In this document: positions 28,983 to 37,243 of the stretch, piece after piece
How the letters are laid out: each line of letters starts with the position of its first letter
How positions within the stretch are numbered: position 1 is the stretch's first letter
Assembly: GCA_036763105.1 (NCBI GenBank)
Contig: JBAIYS010000019.1
Coordinates: forward strand, 1-37,249
Source: Peptococcaceae bacterium 1198_IL3148
GTDB lineage: Bacteria > Bacillota > Desulfotomaculia > Desulfotomaculales > Desulfohalotomaculaceae
DNA: 37,249 bases
Reading direction: 5' to 3'
Notes under the pieces: generated by a model
Seen by the model: only the letters and a program-made list of their open reading frames with translations
The model's database searches: none
Told to the model about the DNA's origin: nothing
Program-made: the position numbers and the translations under genes

Positions 28983-29014
28983 GTGTTCGTTTGACAAACA
29001 CCTCAAACGAACAC
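28983..29014. promoter_or_regulatory. Perfect 32-bp palindromic operator over a divergent promoter
   Basis: GTGTTCGTTTG (28983-28993) and CAAACGAACAC (29004-29014) are perfect 11-bp inverted repeats with a 10-bp spacer. They cover the -35 and end on the last base before the -10 of the plus-strand promoter. This is the expected place for a repressor site. The arms are GTTC...GAAC, the opposite order to a Firmicutes LexA box. GAACAC recurs at about 29033-29038. Confidence 0.75.
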
Positions 29015-29020
29015 TATAAT
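28991..29020 (+). promoter_or_regulatory. Consensus sigma-A promoter of the plus-strand gene
   Basis: TTGACA (28991-28996) and TATAAT (29015-29020), 18 nt apart, about 40 nt before the GTG start at 29059. Confidence 0.85.
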
Positions 29021-29058
29021 TTATCTAAACATGAACACATACTAAAGGAGTGGTGCTA

Positions 29059-29457
29059 GTGTTAAAAGATTTAATGGCAGATAATTTTCAATATGCTGTG
29101 GCTGAACAGGTTTTATGCAATGGTAGCATTTTAGATATTTTAAACCGCCATCAGGAGTGCTCAACTAAAATACAGCGATCAATAATAAAAACAGTTACCA
29201 CCTGTGGTTGTGTGCAAATTCAACTTAAAAAGTATGAGCTACCGAAAAACGCATCCCTTATGGACTTAAAGTCCACCTGTACCCCCAGTGTAACCGGCAG
29301 TCTTTGCCCCAACTGCAGAGAAAAGATAGAGAATGAAATTGGCCGTTCCCTAGTATATCTAGCTGCCACCTGTAACTCGTTGGATATAAATTTATTCGAT
29401 GTCATTATTAAAGAACACCATAAAATGCAATTATTGGGGCAATATAATATAACTTAA
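29059..29457 (+). CDS. Small Cys-containing conserved protein (DUF1573-like annotation in Clostridia)
   Basis: 132 residues, the only supported plus-strand protein gene. AAAGGAG lies 8 nt before GTG 29059; two earlier in-frame GTGs overlap that site. It is predicted to be soluble and helical, with no signal peptide. CGC at 49-51 and CPNC at 83-86, plus Cys20, 34, 74 and 105, suggest a small zinc site. The ending (LAATCNSLDINLFDVIIKEHHKMQLLGQYNIT) resembles a Clostridia family that I remember being labelled DUF1573 in this gene neighbourhood and that recalls MazG-like helices. I cannot verify that, and the function is unknown. It is divergent from carD, convergent with disA, and probably repressed through the palindrome at 28983-29014. 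Confidence 0.8.
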   Translation: MLKDLMADNFQYAVAEQVLCNGSILDILNRHQECSTKIQRSIIKTVTTCGCVQIQLKKYELPKNASLMDLKSTCTPSVTGSLCPNCREKIENEIGRSLVYLAATCNSLDINLFDVIIKEHHKMQLLGQYNIT

Positions 29458-29495
29458 TCCAATATACTTAATTTTTGCTTAAATTAAACATGTAA

Positions 29496-29622
29496 AAAGA
29501 GGCTGTTGCAAAAAGCAGTGTAGGGGCAGGTTTCCATGCCTGCCCCTAGCACCAAACCTACGTTACTTGGCGGGTCGGCGAGGAAACTGACCCCTTACGG
29601 TGGGTTTTGTAACAGCCTCTTT
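29496..29622. repeat. 127-bp inverted-repeat element (MITE-like) serving as terminator between convergent genes
   Basis: Terminal inverted repeats AAAGAGGCTGTTGCAAAA (29496-29513) and TTTTGTAACAGCCTCTTT (29605-29622) match at 17 of 18 positions. Inside are a perfect 10-bp hairpin TAGGGGCAGG/CCTGCCCCTA (29521-29548) and a GGGTC/GACCC pair (29572-29593). On the minus strand the outer stem runs into TTTTT 2 nt after the disA stop codon, so it likely ends disA mRNA. GGCTGTTGCAAAA-type ends are common in some transposon families (IS1182-like, from memory). Confidence 0.7.
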
Positions 29623-29624
29623 GC

Positions 29625-30698
29625 TCAAATTCGATCTTGCAATAACTTATCCCGGTAACGACACAGGCCGTCTTTTATAGACCTGGCGCGCACTTCACCA
29701 ATGCCTTCAACATCATCCAATTGCTCAATACTGGCGTTTAATATTTTTGGCAAGGTCTCAAAGGTATTGACCAGATTGTCTATTACCGGCACTGGCAGTC
29801 TAGGTATTTTGCGCAATAATCGGTAACCCTTCGGTGTAACATTTTCGTCCAATATACTCTGACTGCCTGAATAACCTAAAGCCCTAGCAATTAGCACTAA
29901 ATCAAGCAAATCTTCCGCTGGCCAGCTATTGATAATATCTAAAATATGCTCTGGCGGTTTTTCAATGTCCGAGGCGTAATCCTGAATAATTAAAATACCA
30001 TCGGTTTCTACATTGACTACCAATTCGTCCATTTGCATGGTAATTAGGCGACCCTCTGTGCCCAATTCACTGATGTATCTTTCAATTTCTTTCACTACTC
30101 TAAGTACCATTTCTAAGCGTTGAATCACTCGACAGACATCGTATAACGTAACGTTGCCCTCGAACTCTAAAATGGACAGTTCTAATATTACTTGGTCTAA
30201 AACCGAACGATACTTTTCTAGCGTTTGGATGGCTTGATTTGCTTTGGTTAAGATAACCCCTATTTCCCTCAAGACATATTTTAAATTGCCCTTGTATAAT
30301 GTAATTACCCCACGACGTTGAGAAATCGATATTACCAAAGCCCCGGTCTGCTTAGCCACCCGCTCGGCTGTACGATGTCTGATACCGGTTTCAGTGGAAG
30401 GTATCACTAGGTCGGGGATCAGTTGGGTATTGGCAGCAATGATGCGCTTAGTATCCTCCGATAAAATAATTGCCCCATCCATTTTAGCCAGCTCATATAA
30501 AGATGCCGGGGTAAAGTCAGCATTAATTCCAAAACCACCCTCAGCAATTTCTAAAACCGATGGTCGGTCTGCAATCACAATTAACGCCCCGGTTTTAGCC
30601 TTTAATATATTCTCTAAACCATCCCTTAATGGAGTGCCCGGAGCAACCTTGCGCAAAACTTGAAGTAATTTATCTTCAAAGGCTTCGTCTTTAATCAT
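29625..30698 (-). CDS. disA: DNA-integrity scanning diadenylate cyclase
   Basis: DisA condenses two ATP into c-di-AMP and pauses at branched DNA. In B. subtilis this links DNA damage to sporulation. The 357 residues have the N-terminal DAC domain with DGA at 74-76 and GIRHRTAERVA at 105-115, a central helical spine, and a C-terminal helix-hairpin-helix domain (LDDVEGIGEVRARSIKDGL). AAGGAGGGG precedes the ATG. It lies 11 nt after radA, whose product inhibits DisA activity in B. subtilis. A repeat element lies directly after its stop. Confidence 0.97.
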   Translation of the reverse strand: MIKDEAFEDKLLQVLRKVAPGTPLRDGLENILKAKTGALIVIADRPSVLEIAEGGFGINADFTPASLYELAKMDGAIILSEDTKRIIAANTQLIPDLVIPSTETGIRHRTAERVAKQTGALVISISQRRGVITLYKGNLKYVLREIGVILTKANQAIQTLEKYRSVLDQVILELSILEFEGNVTLYDVCRVIQRLEMVLRVVKEIERYISELGTEGRLITMQMDELVVNVETDGILIIQDYASDIEKPPEHILDIINSWPAEDLLDLVLIARALGYSGSQSILDENVTPKGYRLLRKIPRLPVPVIDNLVNTFETLPKILNASIEQLDDVEGIGEVRARSIKDGLCRYRDKLLQDRI

Positions 30699-30709
30699 GT
30701 TGCCCCTCC

Positions 30710-32071
30710 TTAACCCATTAATGCCACTTCAATGGCTTCGGCCACGGTATTGATCTGGTAAACTTCTATACTTGGAAATGTCGTTTTATTGATATTGGTC
30801 CTTGGTACTAAAGCCTTTTTAAATCCCATGTTCTCAGCCTCTTTTAATCTTCTATCCAGTGCAGTCACCGGTCGGACTTCACCAGTCAAACCAATTTCAC
30901 CCACCACCACCATATCATTATCAACCATTATTTCTTTAAAACTGGAGGCCAATGCTATGGCCACAGCCAGGTCGACAGCAGGTTCCAACAGCTTCACTCC
31001 ACCCACAACGTTGACATAGGCATCGTAGTTCCCCATCCGTAGGCCCACTCGTTTTTCTAGAACAGCCATAATTAGGGCCACCCGGTTGTGATCCACACCG
31101 GTGGTCATCCGCCTGGGTAAACCAAAGGATGTTGGGCACACTAACGATTGAATTTCTACCAATATTGGCCTGGTGCCCTCAACACTGGGAACCACCACCG
31201 AGCCCGGTGCAGTGGAGAAAGGGTGTCTCGCCATAAATAGCATTGATGGATTGGCCACTTCCTTTAACCCCTCGCCCTGCATTTCAAAGATACCCAATTC
31301 ATTGGTGGAACCATAACGATTTTTAACTGTACGCAGAATGCGGAAGGCTTGATGTCGATCCCCTTCAAAGTAAAGCACGGTATCCACCATGTGTTCAAGC
31401 ACCCTTGGCCCGGCCAATGTTCCCTCCTTAGTAACGTGTCCGACAATAAATATAGATATGCCATAGTGCTTTGCATATCGCATTAAACGGGAGGTACATT
31501 CTCTAACTTGGGAGACACTCCCCGGTGCAGAACTAATGTCAGCTTGTATCATCGTTTGTATCGAGTCTATTATCACTACCCTTGGCGATAACTGTGACAA
31601 TTGTTCGCAAATAATATCAATATCTGTTTCGCAAGCTAGGTACAGGTTTGAGTTATTAATGCCCAGTCGTTTGGCCCTTATTCCCACCTGTTTGATAGAT
31701 TCTTCACCGGACACATATAGCACTTTGCCCCCTGCACTTAAGCTATTGGCCGCCTGTAGCAGCAAAGTAGATTTTCCAATGCCCGGGTCACCGCCAATCA
31801 ATACCAGTGACCCCGGTACCACTCCATCACCGAGCACTCGGTCCAGTTCCCCAATGCCGGTGGAGTACCTTTCCTCTTGGGCCAATGGAACCTCTGAAAG
31901 TAGCATTGGCATCGGGGCACTGTTTGCCTTTATTTTTTTCTTTACTGGTGAAGAAACTTCCTCAACCAAACTGTTCCAAGCATCGCAGTTGGGACACCTA
32001 CCTAACCAACGCGGTGATTGGTGGCCACATTCTTGACACAAAAAACTGGACTTTGCGCGTATGCCAATCAC
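30710..32071 (-). CDS. radA: DNA repair/branch-migration ATPase RadA (Sms)
   Basis: RadA is a RecA-like helicase that promotes branch migration in recombination. The 453 residues have a zinc finger (C12, C15, C26, C29), Walker A GGDPGIGKS at 93-101, the RadA-specific KNRYGS at 250-255, and a C-terminal Lon-protease-like domain. The start is awkward: GTG 32071 overlaps the Shine-Dalgarno GGAAGGGGG, while ATT and ATA codons 1-3 codons later are better spaced but rare. The protein N-terminus is therefore uncertain by a few residues. It has a likely extended -10 promoter and is cotranscribed with disA. Confidence 0.95.
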   Translation of the reverse strand: MIGIRAKSSFLCQECGHQSPRWLGRCPNCDAWNSLVEEVSSPVKKKIKANSAPMPMLLSEVPLAQEERYSTGIGELDRVLGDGVVPGSLVLIGGDPGIGKSTLLLQAANSLSAGGKVLYVSGEESIKQVGIRAKRLGINNSNLYLACETDIDIICEQLSQLSPRVVIIDSIQTMIQADISSAPGSVSQVRECTSRLMRYAKHYGISIFIVGHVTKEGTLAGPRVLEHMVDTVLYFEGDRHQAFRILRTVKNRYGSTNELGIFEMQGEGLKEVANPSMLFMARHPFSTAPGSVVVPSVEGTRPILVEIQSLVCPTSFGLPRRMTTGVDHNRVALIMAVLEKRVGLRMGNYDAYVNVVGGVKLLEPAVDLAVAIALASSFKEIMVDNDMVVVGEIGLTGEVRPVTALDRRLKEAENMGFKKALVPRTNINKTTFPSIEVYQINTVAEAIEVALMG

Positions 32072-32100
32072 CCCCTTCCAGTTTTTCTCACTAAATATTA

Positions 32101-32109
32101 ATTATAACA
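32101..32109 (-). promoter_or_regulatory. Extended -10 promoter of radA-disA
   Basis: TGTTATAAT on the minus strand (TGn plus a perfect TATAAT at 32101-32106), about 30 nt before the radA start. No good -35 is visible. Confidence 0.5.
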
Positions 32110-32116
32110 TGTTAAC

Positions 32117-32162
32117 AAAAAAGGGAATAGGGTAAAGGTATCGTATAACGTACCCTTACCCT
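32117..32162 (-). terminator. Terminator after clpC
   Basis: A 12-bp stem AGGGTAAAGGTA (32129-32140) / TACCCTTACCCT (32151-32162), including one G-U pair on the transcribed strand, with a 10-nt loop, then ATTCCCTTTTTT. It lies about 25 nt after the clpC stop. Confidence 0.8.
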
Positions 32163-32186
32163 AATAATAATAGTATTTTAGTGGTT

Positions 32187-34658
32187 TTATACTGTGCGTA
32201 CTACCATTTCACCATCTAATACGTCCATTTTTACTTTATCACCGTGTTTGATGTGGCCCGCCAACAGTTCCTCCGATAACTTATCTTCGACCACCTTTTG
32301 GATCTCCCGCCGCAATGGCCTAGCGCCATATTCTTCACTAAAGCCCCGCTCGGCCAACATAGCTTTGGCCTGATCAGTAAACTCTAAGTAAATATCTTTC
32401 TCTGCCATCCGTTTGGTGACCTCACCAAGCATTAAGCCGACAATTTCTTTAATATGTTCCCGAGACAAGGCATGGAAGTAAATAATTTCATCTATCCGGT
32501 TTAAAAATTCCGGTCTGAATGTCCTTTCCAATTCTTTTTTCAGTGAATGTCTGATCTCTTCTGCTTTATTATCATTGTCTTCACCAGTGCGAATGCCCAC
32601 CACCGGTGTTTGCTTTAGCCTTTGAATGCCGACGTTGGAAGTCATGATAATCACAGTGTTGCGAAAATCTACCGTTCGTCCTTTGGCTTCGGTAAGGCGG
32701 CCGTCCTCTAAAACCTGTAGTAATATATTGAATACATCTGGGTGAGCCTTTTCAATTTCATCCAATAAAACAACGGAGTAAGGACGGCGTCGAACGGCTT
32801 CGGTCAACTGGCCCCCCTCATCATAACCAACATAACCCGGAGGTGAACCGATTAACCGTGATACAGTATGTTTCTCCATGTACTCTGACATGTCTATCCG
32901 CACCATGGCATCCTCATCGCCAAACATGGCCTCTGCCAGCGCCTTAGCCAATTCGGTCTTGCCCACACCGGTGGGGCCAAGAAAGATGAAAGAACCGATG
33001 GGCCGTTTCGGGTCCTTTAGACCAGCTCTGGTGCGGCGAACGGCCCTAGCCACCGCCTGAACAGCTTCCCCTTGACCCACAACCCGTTGATGCAGTATTT
33101 CCTCCAATTTCAGCAACCGCTCTGATTCATTTTGGGCCAACTTTTGCACCGGCACTCCTGTCCAACTGGAAACAATATGGGCCACTTGTTCTTCATCCAC
33201 CACCAAGTTTTCATTTCCTTGTTGCTGTTTCCAATGGGTTCTTTGTTCTTCAAGTTGTCGCTGAAGTTCCTTTTCTTGATCCCTTAGCTTGGCAGCCTTT
33301 TCAAACTCTTGGTTGTTTACCGCCGACTCTTTTTCTGACTTAATCTCTGCCAATTTGTTTTCTAAATCCTTCATGTCCGGAGTGGCGGTATATGCTTGCA
33401 TCCGTACTCTGGAAGCCGCTTCATCCACTAAATCAATGGCTTTATCGGGTAAAAAACGATCCGTTATATAGCGATCAGATAGTTTTGCTGCCGCCTTTAG
33501 GGCTTCATCAGATATGCGTACCCGGTGGTGAGCTTCGTACTTATCTCTTAGGCCCTCCAGTATTTGAACGGTTTCCTCCACAGTGGGCTCTGCCACTGTC
33601 ACCGGTTGAAAACGTCGTTCCAAAGCGGGATCCTTTTCAATATGCTTACGGTATTCGTCAAGGGTGGTGGCCCCAATGGTCTGGAATTCGCCTCTGGCCA
33701 AAGCCGGTTTCAGTATATTGGAGGCGTCAATGGAACCCTCTGCTGCCCCTGCACCAATTAAAGTGTGCAATTCATCAATAAACACAATGACATTGCCGTC
33801 TTCTTTGACTTCATTAATAAAGTTTTTTAGACGATCCTCAAAGTCACCACGGTACTTGGTGCCCGCCACCATAGCGGATAAATCCAACGTGATAACCCGC
33901 TTATTTCTTAAAGTCTCCGGTACATCGCCTTTAACAATCAATTGCGCCAAGCCTTCGGCAATGGCTGTTTTACCTACGCCCGGTTCTCCCACCAGCACCG
34001 GATTATTTTTAGTCCGTCTGCTCAACACTTGAATTACTCGCTCAATTTCCTTTTGGCGGCCCACAACCGGGTCCAGTTTTCCTTCCCGCACCATGGCATT
34101 TAAGTCCCGACCAAACTCGCTAAGTGTTTTTGACGGTTTACCCATACCACAACTGCCACCGGAGCAGCCGCCACCCTTATCGCCCATATGCATATCGTTA
34201 TTGGGGTTATCTGCATTGTTAATACCGCCAAGCATTTGTACCAACAAACTTTGCACCCGATTAATATCTGCACCCATTGCCACCAATATTTGCGCCGCCA
34301 CCCCTTCCCCTTCATGGATTAGGCCCAGCAACAAATGCTCAGTGCCAACATAGTTATGTCCCATTCTATTGGCGTGCAAAACCGCCAGCTCAATTACCCT
34401 TTTGCCCCTAGGTGTTAAAAATAGTTCTTGATTTTTTAACGTCCCTTGGCCTTTGCCAACTAATTTTTCTACACTTGCTCTGACACCATTGGCATCAATT
34501 CCTAACTGTTTTAACACTTGGGCGGCCACTCCCTGCCCCTCACTGATTAATCCTAAAAGTATATGTTCAGTACCAATGTAAGGGGTATTCATATTTTTAG
34601 CCTCTTCTTGGGCCAATGCTATTACTTTTCTGGCCCGTTCAGTAAATTTAGCAAACAT
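32187..34658 (-). CDS. clpC: AAA+ ATPase ClpC (Clp protease regulatory subunit)
   Basis: ClpC unfolds substrates for ClpP, including arginine-phosphorylated proteins marked by McsB. The 823 residues contain two N-terminal Clp repeats (1-145), a linker with [13 protein letters not shown] (Cys165, Cys170), the first ATPase domain (Walker A GEPGVGKT at 224-231), a middle coiled coil with a UVR-like motif ([23 protein letters not shown]), the second ATPase (GPTGVGKTE, about 558) and the C-terminal D2 small domain. The Cys pair in the linker is unusual compared with B. subtilis ClpC as I recall it. AAGGAGGAG precedes the ATG. Fourth gene of the ctsR operon, 17 nt after mcsB. Confidence 0.97.
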   Translation of the reverse strand: MFAKFTERARKVIALAQEEAKNMNTPYIGTEHILLGLISEGQGVAAQVLKQLGIDANGVRASVEKLVGKGQGTLKNQELFLTPRGKRVIELAVLHANRMGHNYVGTEHLLLGLIHEGEGVAAQILVAMGADINRVQSLLVQMLGGINNADNPNNDMHMGDKGGGCSGGSCGMGKPSKTLSEFGRDLNAMVREGKLDPVVGRQKEIERVIQVLSRRTKNNPVLVGEPGVGKTAIAEGLAQLIVKGDVPETLRNKRVITLDLSAMVAGTKYRGDFEDRLKNFINEVKEDGNVIVFIDELHTLIGAGAAEGSIDASNILKPALARGEFQTIGATTLDEYRKHIEKDPALERRFQPVTVAEPTVEETVQILEGLRDKYEAHHRVRISDEALKAAAKLSDRYITDRFLPDKAIDLVDEAASRVRMQAYTATPDMKDLENKLAEIKSEKESAVNNQEFEKAAKLRDQEKELQRQLEEQRTHWKQQQGNENLVVDEEQVAHIVSSWTGVPVQKLAQNESERLLKLEEILHQRVVGQGEAVQAVARAVRRTRAGLKDPKRPIGSFIFLGPTGVGKTELAKALAEAMFGDEDAMVRIDMSEYMEKHTVSRLIGSPPGYVGYDEGGQLTEAVRRRPYSVVLLDEIEKAHPDVFNILLQVLEDGRLTEAKGRTVDFRNTVIIMTSNVGIQRLKQTPVVGIRTGEDNDNKAEEIRHSLKKELERTFRPEFLNRIDEIIYFHALSREHIKEIVGLMLGEVTKRMAEKDIYLEFTDQAKAMLAERGFSEEYGARPLRREIQKVVEDKLSEELLAGHIKHGDKVKMDVLDGEMVVRTV

Positions 34659-34675
34659 GTTACTCCTCCTTACAA

Positions 34676-35737
34676 CTATTTATTAATATTCAACTCATCT
34701 CTCACTGTCTTGGCCCTCAATACATCCCTTTCTTGGGCACTTAATTCTCGATTAGCCTGTTTTTGCAAATAAGCCGGCTGTATCATCACCAATAGTTGGT
34801 TTAAAACGCTGGCATCCACACCTTCTATTATTCTCAGATTTACTCCTAATTTTACCTCGGATATTAGTTTCATTGTTTCATCAGTGGTTAGCAATCTGGC
34901 ATATTTTAAGGTGCCATAGGCTCTAAATATGCGATCCTCCAATTGGTACTTGTTATCATGATGTACCGCTTGTCTGGCGGCCCGTTCTTGGTCGATAATC
35001 TGTCTGATAATTGAACTCAATTTATCAATAATCTCTTCTTCACTAAGCCCCAGTGTCACTTGATTTGATACTTGATATAAATTGCCCATTGCCTGGGTTC
35101 CTTCGCCGTATAGACCCCTGACGGTAATTCCCAATTTGGCAATGGCATTAATTATCGGATTAATTTGCCTTAACATGGTCAAACCTGGCAGGTGCAGCAT
35201 TACCGAAGCTCTCAAACCAGTGCCTACGTTGGTGGGACAAGCGGTTAAGTATCCCAACTGGGCAGAATAGGCATAGTCTAGCACCTGTTCTAAATCATCG
35301 TCCAGGTTATTGGCCAATTCCCAAGCCTTTTCCAATTGTAGCCCAGGTAGTAAACATTGAATGCGCAAATGATCCTCTTCATTTAGCATAATGCTAAAAA
35401 CCTCATTCTCACTTAAAACCACTGCTTTTTTTTGATAGTCCTTCAATAAATCTGGACTTATCAGGTGTTTATCCATTAAAACCCGCCGTTCAACCGGTGT
35501 TAACTCACCCATATTGAGAAGTTCTAGTTTGTTTAACTGTTGATTGGATTTTGATACCGCCTGTTGTACTGCATGAAAAACTGCTTCTGCATCAGTGGTG
35601 GACATGCTATTGGGGAACGGAATCCCACTGAGGTTTCTGGCAATTCTAATCCGACTGCTGGTTATTACATCGCCCTCCGGTCCATCACTGTTCATCCAGC
35701 TACTATGGGCATTGTTTACTATATCTTTAATTCCCAT
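34676..35737 (-). CDS. mcsB: Protein arginine kinase McsB
   Basis: McsB phosphorylates arginines on proteins, tagging them for ClpC-ClpP and inactivating CtsR. The 353 residues carry the phosphagen-kinase-like catalytic domain: [16 protein letters not shown] (about 27-42), the ATP-binding arginines, and the signature [23 protein letters not shown] with the loop cysteine. The C-terminal helical domain binds phospho-arginine in the family. AAGGAGGAG precedes the ATG. It lies 12 nt after mcsA, its zinc-binding activator. Confidence 0.97.
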   Translation of the reverse strand: MGIKDIVNNAHSSWMNSDGPEGDVITSSRIRIARNLSGIPFPNSMSTTDAEAVFHAVQQAVSKSNQQLNKLELLNMGELTPVERRVLMDKHLISPDLLKDYQKKAVVLSENEVFSIMLNEEDHLRIQCLLPGLQLEKAWELANNLDDDLEQVLDYAYSAQLGYLTACPTNVGTGLRASVMLHLPGLTMLRQINPIINAIAKLGITVRGLYGEGTQAMGNLYQVSNQVTLGLSEEEIIDKLSSIIRQIIDQERAARQAVHHDNKYQLEDRIFRAYGTLKYARLLTTDETMKLISEVKLGVNLRIIEGVDASVLNQLLVMIQPAYLQKQANRELSAQERDVLRAKTVRDELNINK

Positions 35738-35749
35738 CAGAACTCCTCC

Positions 35750-36253
35750 TTATTGCAACTGCTGTTCCAAAGAGCGTATTTTGTCCCGTAACTTTACGGC
35801 TTTCTCAAATTCCTCTTTACTGACCGCTTCCTGCAGTTTTGCTTTTAATAACCGAATATCCTTTTCCAATCGCGCTCTGCCGCCTGTGCGTTTGGGAACT
35901 TTCCCGGTATGTTGCATTGTACCGTGAATGCGTTTTACCAAAGGTAATATTTGTTCTTCAAAGGTCTCATAACACTGATCGCAGCCAAATAATCCACCTT
36001 TAGTAATCTTGGTATCAGTGCTACCACATTTGGGGCAAGCCACAGAGCCACTCTTTTTCAAGCTGGGACTATAACCGCAGCCCATTAGACCACTGAGAAA
36101 ATTATTTAAATTAAAATCTGAACCAAACCCCCATGTCTCCTGTTGCAGTTCCCCGGCACAGTACTCACATACATTCATTTCAGTTTTTTGATTATTTATT
36201 ACCTGCATCAAATGTACAGTTGCCGGGCGCTTATGGCACCGCTCACAATTCAT
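35750..36253 (-). CDS. mcsA: McsB activator McsA (zinc-finger UVR protein)
   Basis: McsA binds and activates McsB. The 167 residues have four CxxC pairs: C3/C6 (CERC), C29/C32 (CEYC), CPKC near 74 and CDQC near 90, consistent with two zinc sites, and a C-terminal UVR domain (SKEEFEKAVKLRDKIRSLEQQL) like the one in ClpC. AGGGGGCG precedes the ATG. It lies 13 nt after ctsR in the conserved ctsR-mcsA-mcsB-clpC order. Confidence 0.96.
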   Translation of the reverse strand: MNCERCHKRPATVHLMQVINNQKTEMNVCEYCAGELQQETWGFGSDFNLNNFLSGLMGCGYSPSLKKSGSVACPKCGSTDTKITKGGLFGCDQCYETFEEQILPLVKRIHGTMQHTGKVPKRTGGRARLEKDIRLLKAKLQEAVSKEEFEKAVKLRDKIRSLEQQLQ

Positions 36254-36266
36254 TTATTTACGCCCC

Positions 36267-36743
36267 CTAATAGTTATTTTTATTATCCTTGATAACTGCA
36301 GAAACCATGGCTTTTAAAATGTTAGCCCTTAGTTTATCCCGCCAGGGTAGTTCTATTTTTAACACTGCCCTATCTATGGCTGCCTGCATAATGTTATATT
36401 CTCGCTCAGTGATGATCTCTTCATCAAACAATCTCTTTAATACGCTGCCAGCAACCTGTTGACTGGTGTCGTCCCCCACCAATTGATTAAATTCTTCCAA
36501 CCAAGCAAAGCGGTTATCCAGTGGAACTTGCTCTATCCGAATATAACCACCACCACCCCGCCGACTTTCAACAATATAACCATGGCCAATGGTGAACCTG
36601 GTGGATAAAACGTAGTTTATTTGCGAGGGTACGCAGTTAAATTTACTGGCTAGTTCATTTCTTTGAATCTCTATTAATCCTTTTTTACTTTGGTTTAACA
36701 AACTCTTTAAGTAGGCTTCAATGATGTTAGACATGCTGGACAT
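36267..36743 (-). CDS. ctsR: Transcriptional repressor of class III heat-shock genes CtsR
   Basis: CtsR represses clp genes at normal temperature and is released by heat or McsB. The protein has the winged helix-turn-helix with NELASKFNCVPSQINYVLSTRFT and the wing tetraglycine loop SRRGGGGYIRI that reads DNA and senses heat. I choose ATG 36743 (158 residues, MSSMSNIIEAYLKS) because GAAGGTG lies about 11 nt upstream and homologues begin near there. ATG 36779 directly abuts the operator repeats and has no Shine-Dalgarno. First gene of the operon, autoregulated through the upstream TTTGAC repeats. Confidence 0.93.
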   Translation of the reverse strand: MSSMSNIIEAYLKSLLNQSKKGLIEIQRNELASKFNCVPSQINYVLSTRFTIGHGYIVESRRGGGGYIRIEQVPLDNRFAWLEEFNQLVGDDTSQQVAGSVLKRLFDEEIITEREYNIMQAAIDRAVLKIELPWRDKLRANILKAMVSAVIKDNKNNY

Positions 36744-36779
36744 ATTTTTATTATCACCTTCTTTAGAAAAGCTTATCAT

Positions 36780-36820
36780 TTTGACTTTGATTTTGACTTT
36801 GATTTTGACTTTGACTGACC
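36780..36820 (-). promoter_or_regulatory. CtsR-operator-like hexanucleotide array
   Basis: On the minus strand the order is a partial GGTCA, GTCAAA, GTCAAA, ATCAAA, GTCAAA, ATCAAA, GTCAAA, six tandem hexads ending at 36780. CtsR boxes in B. subtilis are direct GGTCAAA heptads 10 nt apart; here the period is 6/12. It is in the 5' leader just before ctsR and could be a multi-site operator or a slippage-prone repeat. Confidence 0.7.
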
Positions 36821-36831
36821 TTTGTAATCAA

Positions 36832-36849
36832 AGTATACCACTTTTGACC
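36832..36849 (-). promoter_or_regulatory. ctsR promoter (extended -10) with an overlapping GGTCAAA half-site
   Basis: TGGTATACT on the minus strand is an extended -10 (TATACT at 36832-36837). A perfect CtsR heptad GGTCAAA lies just upstream, with a degenerate partner GGTATAC after 3 nt overlapping the -10. The -35 (TTGTAT, 19 nt away) is weak. Confidence 0.65.
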
Positions 36850-37001
36850 AGTATTTATACAAGGTTGATTTTTATTTGTTTTTTATCGTTATGGTTAGTT
36901 TTTGCTTAATAACGCAAATTATGTTAGTCTAATTTACTAAAATATATTTTTGTTCCGGTATACATGGTTTATGGTAGAAATTCTGCTGTATTACAAAACG
37001 C

Positions 37002-37040
37002 AAAAAATAAAACCGCTAGGTATAAACACCTAACGGTTTT
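37002..37040 (-). terminator. Terminator of the rRNA operon (after tRNA-Asn)
   Basis: A 13-bp stem AAAACCGCTAGGT (37009-37021) / ACCTAACGGTTTT (37028-37040), including one G-U pair on the transcribed strand, followed by ATTTTTTG. It lies 5 nt after the tRNA CCA end. Confidence 0.92.
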
Positions 37041-37045
37041 AGTAA

Positions 37046-37120
37046 TGGCTCCTCGAGTAGGACTCGAACCTACAACCTACCGGTTAACAGCCGGTTGCTC
37101 CACCATTGAGCTATCGAGGA
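37046..37120 (-). tRNA. tRNA-Asn (GTT)
   Basis: 75 nt with encoded CCA. Anticodon loop CTGTTAA between ACCGG and CCGGT; acceptor TCCTCGA/TCGAGGA. It lies 10 nt after the 5S rRNA in the same transcript. Confidence 0.94.
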
Positions 37121-37130
37121 ATAAATTAAT

Positions 37131-37243
37131 TCTGGCGGCGACCTACTCTCCCAGGGATAAACCCAAGTACCATCGGCCCTGCAGAGCTTAACTTCCGTGT
37201 TCGGTATGGGAACGGGTGTACCCTCTGCGGCAAAGCCACCAGA
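37131..37243 (-). rRNA. rrf: 5S ribosomal RNA
   Basis: The minus strand reads TCTGGTGGCTTTGCCGCAGA at the 5' end, contains CCGAACACGGAAGTTAAGC and ends GTCGCCGCCAGA. The 5' TCTGG and 3' CCAGA pair as helix I. About 113 nt. The 23S and 16S genes should lie just beyond the right edge. Confidence 0.95.

Noticed and set aside
28983-29014. LexA (SOS) box reading of the palindrome upstream of the plus-strand gene
   Set aside because: Firmicutes LexA sites read GAAC...GTTC with a 4-nt core; here the arms are GTTC...GAAC with a longer spacer.
36780-36820. CRISPR-like short repeats before ctsR
   Set aside because: Units are 6 nt, contiguous and without spacers; they match CtsR half-sites instead.
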